From a bacterium (GTDB lineage: Bacteria > Krumholzibacteriota > Krumholzibacteria > LZORAL124-64-63), in NCBI GenBank assembly GCA_030592025.1, contig JAUUZX010000044.1:1-8258 (forward strand): 8,258 nucleotides of DNA, read 5' to 3'. Both the position numbers and the translations under genes were made by a program. Below are positions 1 to 4,605 of this stretch, one piece after another (position 1 is the stretch's first letter; each line of letters starts with the position of its first letter). The notes beneath the pieces were generated by a model. It made no database searches. It had not been told where the DNA came from and was given only the letters and a program-made list of their open reading frames with translations.

Positions 1-921
1 GAGGCCTGCTCCATCGCCATCACATCTCCGTCGGCCGGGGACGATTACCTCACCGGTGAGACCGTCAACATTCGCTGGGACGCTGCCGGCGGCGGCGACG
101 TCCGCATCGCATTGCTCAAGGGCGGGACCGAACAGGGAGTGATCGCCGAGACCACGGAGAACGACGGTTTCAAGACATGGTTGGCCTCGACCCTGGGCGG
201 GGCGTCGGGCTCCGACTTCGGCATCGAGGTCACGAGCACGAGTGACGCCGCCTGCACGGACCTCCTGTCGCCGCTGACCATCATCAACACGGTGGGCTGC
301 GCCATCAGCCCGACGTTCCTGCCCCTGAAACCCGCCCAGACCGACACGCTGCACGAGGGCGATGACTACCTCTTCACCTGGGACAGTGACAACACCAGCG
401 GCGCGGTCGACCTCGAGCTCTGGGAGGGCTCCATGGAGAACGTCCTCGTGGAGCAGTTGGCGGTGGGCGCGCCCGACGACGGCGAGTACCTGTGGGAGAA
501 CGTGGATTCGTTCCACCGGGGCACCAGCAACTATTACTTCCTCCGGATCTCCGACTCGAACGTCGAGGGCTGCGAAGGCTCGTCCCGGGATTTCCGCCTG
601 GTCGACGACAACGTCTGTTTCATCGACGTGCTGGCGCCCACGACGGACTCGGTCTGGGCCGAAGGGGCGATGATGACCATCGATTTCTTCGCCTCCCACT
701 CGTCGGACCGGGTCAACCTCCGCCTCTACGAGGGTTTCGAAAACCCGCTGGACTTCATTGCCCTGGACGTCCCGCGCCTGGACACGGAGTACACGTGGCA
801 GGTGGCCCTGCCCTTCGGCTACGGGGGGACTCTGGGGAGTTTCCGTATCCTGGTCGTGGACGCGGCGGACCAGAACTGCCGGGGGTTCAGCCCGAAGTTC
901 ACCATCGACCCGGCGCCTTGA
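1..921 (+). CDS. Secreted/surface protein with three Kre9/Knh1-like Ig-fold repeats (5' truncated)
   Basis: The frame is open from the first base, so the N-terminus, and any signal peptide, lies upstream; 306 residues are visible. They form three tandem repeats of about 100 residues, at roughly residues 1-97, 98-203 and 204-306. Each opens with a Cys-x-Ile-type strand (CSI, CAI, CFI), has a 'G-x-x-Y/W...I-x-W/F' strand pair, then a 'V-D/R/N-L/I-x-L' strand. Each ends with a second Cys just before the last strand ('ACTDLLSPLTI', 'GCEGSSRDFRL', 'NCRGFSPKFTI'). This resembles the Ser-Thr-rich/Kre9-Knh1 Ig-like domain found in bacterial surface proteins. Cys pairs 3/85, 100/191 and 206/293 suggest one disulfide per repeat, hence an exported protein. 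No sorting domain follows the last repeat. The tga stop overlaps the proposed TTG start of the acylphosphatase gene. A binding or adhesive role is only a guess; the family call is moderately sure. Confidence 0.8.
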   Translation, partial: EACSIAITSPSAGDDYLTGETVNIRWDAAGGGDVRIALLKGGTEQGVIAETTENDGFKTWLASTLGGASGSDFGIEVTSTSDAACTDLLSPLTIINTVGCAISPTFLPLKPAQTDTLHEGDDYLFTWDSDNTSGAVDLELWEGSMENVLVEQLAVGAPDDGEYLWENVDSFHRGTSNYYFLRISDSNVEGCEGSSRDFRLVDDNVCFIDVLAPTTDSVWAEGAMMTIDFFASHSSDRVNLRLYEGFENPLDFIALDVPRLDTEYTWQVALPFGYGGTLGSFRILVVDAADQNCRGFSPKFTIDPAP

Positions 922-1205
922 GCGCGGAGCCCCCGGCGCGCTTGGACGTGCGGGTCTGGGGACGGGTGCAGGGCGTGGGCTTCCGCTGGCACACCCAGCG
1001 GGAGGCGCGCTGCCTCGGCCTGACCGGCTGGGTGCGCAACCAGGGGGACGGCTCGGTCCGGCTGGTGGCCGAGGGGCCGCCGTCGGCCCTGGAGGCCCTC
1101 TGGAACTGGACCGCCCACGGTCCCGACCATGCCCGTGTCGAACGCCGTGAGGTGACCCGGGGCGAGGCGGCGGGCCATTTCACCGACTTCGTCATCGACG
1201 GCTAA
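918..1205 (+). CDS. acyP: Acylphosphatase
   Basis: This is a small cytosolic hydrolase that cleaves acyl phosphates (for example carbamoyl phosphate or 1,3-bisphosphoglycerate) to carboxylate and phosphate. Both family signatures are intact. The first is W-G-R-V-Q-G-V-G-F-R at residues 14-23, with the phosphate-binding loop and catalytic Arg23. The second is G-W-V-R-N-x3-G-x-V-x5-G at residues 37-53, with catalytic Asn41. With the TTG at 918 the protein is 95 residues, the usual family length, and the active-site residues fall at the same numbers as in the human enzyme (Arg23, Asn41). That TTG overlaps the stop of the upstream gene, which would couple translation, but no good ribosome site precedes it. 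TTG at 942 (87 residues, GGAG about 12 nt upstream) is the alternative; GTG at 948 would clip the first strand. Function is very secure; the exact start is not. Confidence 0.92.
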   Translation: MSAEPPARLDVRVWGRVQGVGFRWHTQREARCLGLTGWVRNQGDGSVRLVAEGPPSALEALWNWTAHGPDHARVERREVTRGEAAGHFTDFVIDG

Positions 1206-1208
1206 GGA
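1204..1208 (+). promoter_or_regulatory. Ribosome binding site of the HAD phosphatase gene
   Basis: AAGGA overlaps the TAA stop of the acylphosphatase gene and lies 8 nt before GTG 1217. It fixes GTG as the start, because the next ATG (1253) is inside the catalytic DxD motif. Confidence 0.75.
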
Positions 1209-1216
1209 CACATCCC

Positions 1217-2119
1217 GTGAACCCGACCGAACCCCTGCTCATCGCCCTGGACATGGACGGCACCCTGGTCAACACCGAGGTGGACGATATCCTGGCCCGG
1301 CGGGAGATCGACGCCCTCGATGCCGCGCGGTCCGCGGGCCACGTAGTGGCCGTATGCACGGGGCGCAACCTGCCCTCCCTGGCGAGCCTCCTGAATCGAT
1401 CGGGCTGGTTCCCCGACGACCTGCCCCTGGTCCTACTCAATGGGGCGGTTGTCTGGGCGGGCACGCCGCGGCGCGAGATCGTGCGGCGGGAAATCGATGG
1501 GCCGACCATCCGCGCCCTCATCGGCCTCTACCGTGATCACGGCACCGTGCCCATGGTCTACGGCACCGACGACGACGGCGGCATGCTGCGCCACGAGGAC
1601 CGACCGCTGAACCCGGTGCAGGATCGGTACCTGACCATGCGGCGGACCAGCGTCGGCCAGCTCGAGGTCGTGCCGGACCTGCTGGCCCTGCCCTGGCAGC
1701 GGGCCCTCGAGGTGGGCACCATCGACGAGATCGGGAAAGTGCGGACCCTGACCGACGCGGTGCGGTCCGAACTGGGGGACCGGGTGCGGGTCATCAACAC
1801 CCTGTCCCTGCTGGGGGGCGGCGCCTACGCCTGGGCGGAGGCCTTCCACCCCCAGGGCGGCAAGGGGTTCGGCCTGCGCACCCTGGCCAGGGCCTGCGGT
1901 ATCCCCATGTCCCAGACGGTGGCCGTGGGGGATAATTTCAACGACCTTGACATGTTCGAGGCAGCGGCCTGGAGCGTGGCCATGGGCAACGGTCCGGCAA
2001 GCGTGCGCGAATGTGCGGATCATGTGGCCGGCGACGTGGCCGGCGGCGGTGCGGCCGCCGTGCTGACGAGCCTGGCGGCGGGCCGGTTGCCCGGTGGCCT
2101 GGAGGAGACGGGATCGTGA
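1217..2119 (+). CDS. Cof-type HAD-superfamily phosphatase
   Basis: This is a 300-residue haloacid dehalogenase-superfamily hydrolase, probably a cytosolic phosphatase acting on sugar phosphates or similar metabolites. All four motifs are visible. Motif I is D-M-D-G-T-L with nucleophile Asp12 and general acid Asp14. Motif II is C-T-G-R with Thr48. Motif III is the Lys in G-G-K-G-F-G-L (Lys216). Motif IV is G-D-N-F-N-D with Mg2+-binding Asp239 and Asp243. The 'LNGA' at 74-77 and the large C2-type cap between motifs II and III (about residues 80-205) are typical of the Cof/Cof-like IIB subfamily. Length is slightly above the usual 270-290 because of a Gly/Ala-rich tail. The start is GTG with an AAGGA site, 11 nt after the acylphosphatase stop. 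The 3' end overlaps the next start (GTGA) and encodes its ribosome site. The exact substrate cannot be read from sequence. Confidence 0.92.
   Translation: MNPTEPLLIALDMDGTLVNTEVDDILARREIDALDAARSAGHVVAVCTGRNLPSLASLLNRSGWFPDDLPLVLLNGAVVWAGTPRREIVRREIDGPTIRALIGLYRDHGTVPMVYGTDDDGGMLRHEDRPLNPVQDRYLTMRRTSVGQLEVVPDLLALPWQRALEVGTIDEIGKVRTLTDAVRSELGDRVRVINTLSLLGGGAYAWAEAFHPQGGKGFGLRTLARACGIPMSQTVAVGDNFNDLDMFEAAAWSVAMGNGPASVRECADHVAGDVAGGGAAAVLTSLAAGRLPGGLEETGS
2101..2107 (+). promoter_or_regulatory. Strong Shine-Dalgarno of the decarboxylase gene, inside the HAD gene
   Basis: GGAGGAG lies within the last codons of the phosphatase gene, with an 8-nt gap before GTG 2116. Together with the GTGA stop/start overlap it supports GTG 2116 over the later ATG 2239 and indicates translational coupling. 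Confidence 0.8.
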
Positions 2120-3765
2120 ACAACCCCAAGACGGACCACGAGAGCATTTCCGCGCGACGTCCCCATGGGGCTCCGGACGAACACGTGCCGGACCCGCGGG
2201 AAGCCCAGCCCGGAGAGCACGCTCTCGACGAAGGCTCCATGCGGGACATGGGTTACGCCATGGTCGACCTGGTCGTGGAGTACCTCAAGGGACTGGAGGG
2301 CCGCCGGGTCTACGGACCCCTCTCGCCGGCCGGTCTGGACGAGATGTTCGCCGAACCCCTGCCCGAGGAGGGGGCGCCCTTCTCCGACCTGGTCCAGGAC
2401 CTGCGGACCCGCGTCTTCCCCAACACCATGGCCATCGGCAGTCGTCGCTACTTCGGCATGATGAACCCCGCACCGCTGCCGGTGGCGGTCTTCGCCGAAG
2501 CCATCTGCGCGGCCATGAACCAGAACGCCGCGTCCTGGCGGCACGCCCCGTCGGGCACGGCCATCGAGAAGACGGTGGTGCGCTGGCTGTGCGATCTCTT
2601 CGGCCTGCCCGCCGACAGCTTCGGCACGTTCGTGGCGGGGGGTTCCATCGCCAACGTAACGGGCCTGAAGCTCGCCATCAACCGGGCCCTGGGCCGCACG
2701 CTTTCCCACCTGGACCAGACCGCGCCCCCGGGGCCGGATCTGGCGCGCCTCACCTTCTACGTTTCGAGCCAGGGGCACTACAGCTTCGACAAGGCCGTCG
2801 ACCTGCTGGGCATGGGCCGTGACCAGTTGCGCAAGATGCCGCTGGACGACCTCTACCGCATCGACCTCGACGCCCTGCGCGCCGCCCTCGCCGAAGACAA
2901 GGCGCGGGGGCTGAAGCCCTGCTGCATCATCGGCATCGCCGGCACGACCAACACCGGCAGCGTCGACAAGCTGGAGGGGCTCGCGGACCTCGCCGTGGAG
3001 TATGGCTGCTGGTTCCACGTGGACGCGGCCTACGGCGGAGCGGTGATCCTGAGCGAGATGTACCGGAGCATGCTGCGGGGCATCGATCGCGCCGATTCCA
3101 TCACCGTCGACCCCCACAAGTGGTTCTACATGCCGTTCGCCGCGGGCGGCATACTCGTGCGCGACGGCGACTTCCTGCGGCACAGCTTCCTGGTCCATCC
3201 CGAGTACTACATGGAGAAGACGCTGCGGGGCGACGACGACGCTCCGGTCCTCGGCGAGGATGGCCGCTTGCCCGACAAGCGGGGTTTCCACGAGGGCGAC
3301 AAGGTGAACTTCTTCCAGTACGGAATCCAGGGCAGCCGGCGCCTGAGCGCCCTCAACCTGTGGATAGCCTTCCGCACGGTGGGCCGTCGTCGCTACGCCG
3401 AGTGGGTGGAGAAGGACATCGAGCTGGCCCGGATCTTGGCGGCCCGCATGCGGCGCCAGCCGGACTTTCATATCCTGGGCCCCAACACGCTGGGCGTGTG
3501 CAATTTTCGTTGGGAACCCCGGAACGCCGCGGGCGAAAGATTGTACACGGACGAGGAAAACGACCAGCTCAATCGCGACCTGCAGGCCCGTGTGGAACGG
3601 GAGGGCGACGCCTGGTTCAGCTTCACCCAGTTGGACGGCCGGGTCGCGTTGCGGGTGAACATCGAGAATCGCTGCATGGAACAGAACGACATCGAACGGC
3701 TGGTCCAGCTCATTCGCCGGACCGCGGACGCCGTGCTCGCCGAGGGACGCTCCGGTCAGGAGTGA
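2116..3765 (+). CDS. Group II pyridoxal-phosphate-dependent amino acid decarboxylase
   Basis: This 549-residue fold-type I PLP enzyme belongs to the aromatic-L-amino-acid/glutamate/diaminobutyrate decarboxylase family and should remove the alpha-carboxyl of an amino acid to give an amine and CO2. The conserved core is complete. His221 in 'SSQGHYS' is the ring-stacking His. 'IAGTTNTG' lies at 274-281. Asp303 in 'HVDAAYGG' should pair with the pyridine nitrogen. Lys335 in 'TVDPHKW' is the Schiff-base lysine. The N-terminal segment 'MGYAMVDLVVEYL' (45-57) matches the family's first helix. About 40 residues precede it, charged and Pro-rich, giving a longer than usual N-terminus. An acidic insert at about 368-395 sits between the PLP lysine region and the 'QGSRR' helix. 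Start GTG 2116 has a strong ribosome site; ATG 2239 would remove only the extension. The substrate is undetermined (aromatic, diaminobutyrate and glutamate types are all possible). The downstream gap is 23 nt. Confidence 0.93.
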   Translation: MNNPKTDHESISARRPHGAPDEHVPDPREAQPGEHALDEGSMRDMGYAMVDLVVEYLKGLEGRRVYGPLSPAGLDEMFAEPLPEEGAPFSDLVQDLRTRVFPNTMAIGSRRYFGMMNPAPLPVAVFAEAICAAMNQNAASWRHAPSGTAIEKTVVRWLCDLFGLPADSFGTFVAGGSIANVTGLKLAINRALGRTLSHLDQTAPPGPDLARLTFYVSSQGHYSFDKAVDLLGMGRDQLRKMPLDDLYRIDLDALRAALAEDKARGLKPCCIIGIAGTTNTGSVDKLEGLADLAVEYGCWFHVDAAYGGAVILSEMYRSMLRGIDRADSITVDPHKWFYMPFAAGGILVRDGDFLRHSFLVHPEYYMEKTLRGDDDAPVLGEDGRLPDKRGFHEGDKVNFFQYGIQGSRRLSALNLWIAFRTVGRRRYAEWVEKDIELARILAARMRRQPDFHILGPNTLGVCNFRWEPRNAAGERLYTDEENDQLNRDLQARVEREGDAWFSFTQLDGRVALRVNIENRCMEQNDIERLVQLIRRTADAVLAEGRSGQE

Positions 3766-3775
3766 TCGCCCCGGG

Positions 3776-3781
3776 AAGGAG
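3776..3781 (+). promoter_or_regulatory. Ribosome binding site of the DsbD-alpha-like gene
   Basis: AAGGAG lies 7 nt before GTG 3789. It sets the start directly in front of a clean signal peptide (Met-Lys-Lys then a hydrophobic run), so an upstream extension of the open frame is not needed. Confidence 0.75.
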
Positions 3782-3788
3782 AACGAAC

Positions 3789-4259
3789 GTGAAGAAGACC
3801 GTCATCGCCGCCGTCCTGATGCTGAGCCTCGTGACCGGGGCGGCCTTCGCCCTCAAGGGCTCCGCCGACGTGGTCGACGTCAAGCCGCTCCACGCGGCCC
3901 TGTCGGCGGCCGCGGGCCAGCGCATCGACCTGGACGTGAAGCTCGACATCGCCCGCTCCTGGCACCTTTATGCCCACGGTGATTCCATGTTCATCGGGGT
4001 CGACCTGGTGCCCGACGAGGGCTTCCCCCTGAAGGATTTCGAGGCCGTCTACCCCGAGGGCCACGAAGGTGTGTTCTTCGGGGAGAAGGTGCGGATGCTC
4101 GAGGGCAAGAACCGCATCACCGCCTCGGCCCTGGTGCCCGCGGATCTGCCGGTGGGGGTGCACACCCTCGGTCTGCAGGTCACGGTCCAGGCCTGTGACG
4201 CCAAGACCTGCCTGGCGCCTGCCAAGGTGCCGGTGCAGGTGACCCTCACGGTCGAGTAG
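3789..4259 (+). CDS. Exported stand-alone DsbD N-terminal (alpha) domain protein
   Basis: This is a 156-residue exported protein. Residues 1-21 are a typical signal peptide: M-K-K, a hydrophobic core, then A-F-A with predicted cleavage before Leu22. The mature part resembles the Ig-like periplasmic alpha domain of the thiol:disulfide interchange protein DsbD. It has a 'W-H-L-Y-A' strand near residue 58, 'V-Y-P-E' near 87, and a Cys pair at 136 and 141 in 'QACDAKTCLAP', at the site of the DsbD alpha redox cysteines. The spacing is C-x4-C; Escherichia coli DsbD has five residues between its pair. In DsbD this domain receives electrons from a membrane domain and passes them to periplasmic partners. 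Here neither the eight-helix membrane domain nor the thioredoxin domain is fused or encoded nearby, so a donor must lie elsewhere or the domain has another role. The gene sits 23 nt after the decarboxylase and 4 nt before the RRM gene. Confidence 0.82.
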   Translation: MKKTVIAAVLMLSLVTGAAFALKGSADVVDVKPLHAALSAAAGQRIDLDVKLDIARSWHLYAHGDSMFIGVDLVPDEGFPLKDFEAVYPEGHEGVFFGEKVRMLEGKNRITASALVPADLPVGVHTLGLQVTVQACDAKTCLAPAKVPVQVTLTVE

Positions 4260-4263
4260 CGCG

Positions 4264-4539
4264 GTGGAGAACAGGATCATCTACGTGGGCAACCTGCCCG
4301 AAGGCGTCACCGACGACGAGTTGCGGAGCCTCTTCGCCCCTCACGGCGACGTGATCTCCGCGAGCCTCGTCATCGAACCGCAGACCGGGCTACCGCGGGG
4401 TTTCGGCTTCGTGGAGATGCCTGCCGAGGAGGCCTTCACGGCCATCGAGGCCCTGGATGGGCACGATCACCGGGGTTCCGTGATGCGGGTGAACGAGGCT
4501 CGCAACCGGGGAGCCAAACCACCACGGCGCGCCTGGTAG
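4264..4539 (+). CDS. Small RRM-domain RNA-binding protein
   Basis: This 91-residue protein is almost entirely one RNA recognition motif. RNP2 is I-Y-V-G-N-L at residues 6-11 and RNP1 is R-G-F-G-F-V-E-M at 45-52, supplying the aromatic residues Tyr7, Phe47 and Phe49 that stack on single-stranded RNA bases. Helix 1 is 'TDDELRSLFAPHG'. After the fold there is a short basic tail rich in Arg (about 80-90) in place of the Gly-rich tail of many bacterial RRM proteins. It should act in the cytoplasm on RNA; the target is unknown. Cyanobacterial relatives of this size are linked to stress and cold responses. The start is GTG 4264, 4 nt after the preceding stop. No good ribosome site is seen, so translation probably depends on coupling to the upstream gene. 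It is the last gene before the terminator. Family assignment is secure. Confidence 0.93.
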   Translation: MENRIIYVGNLPEGVTDDELRSLFAPHGDVISASLVIEPQTGLPRGFGFVEMPAEEAFTAIEALDGHDHRGSVMRVNEARNRGAKPPRRAW

Positions 4540-4560
4540 AAGGCCCCGGTCGAGACAGGG

Positions 4561-4588
4561 AGAGCCGCCCGCAGGGGCGGCTCTTTAC
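4561..4588 (+). terminator. Rho-independent-type terminator of the + strand operon
   Basis: A perfect 10-bp GC-rich stem (AGAGCCGCCC at 4561-4570, GGGCGGCTCT at 4575-4584) closes a 4-nt GCAG loop and runs into a short T-rich tail (the last stem base and following bases read TTTACTT). It starts 22 nt after the RRM stop. On the other strand the same hairpin lies about 22 nt past the beta-helix gene's stop but is followed by C-rich sequence, so termination should work best for the + strand. It nearly fills the 66-nt gap between the converging genes. Confidence 0.85.
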
Positions 4589-4605
4589 TTGGATCCGGGG
4601 AGCGG

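Noticed and set aside
2024..2070. GGCCGGCG-type repeats and possible hairpins near the end of the phosphatase gene
   Set aside because: They encode the Gly/Ala-rich tail of the protein in a GC-rich codon background; no T-run follows and the next gene's ribosome site lies just downstream.
2011..2115. Longer start for the decarboxylase within the phosphatase gene
   Set aside because: That part overlaps the conserved end of the HAD protein in another frame and reads as low-complexity Gly/Arg sequence; GTG 2116 has the ribosome site.
2020..3471. 483-residue open frame on the - strand opposite the decarboxylase
   Set aside because: The decarboxylase catalytic motifs on the + strand are complete; the antisense frame shows none and is a by-product of GC-rich third positions.
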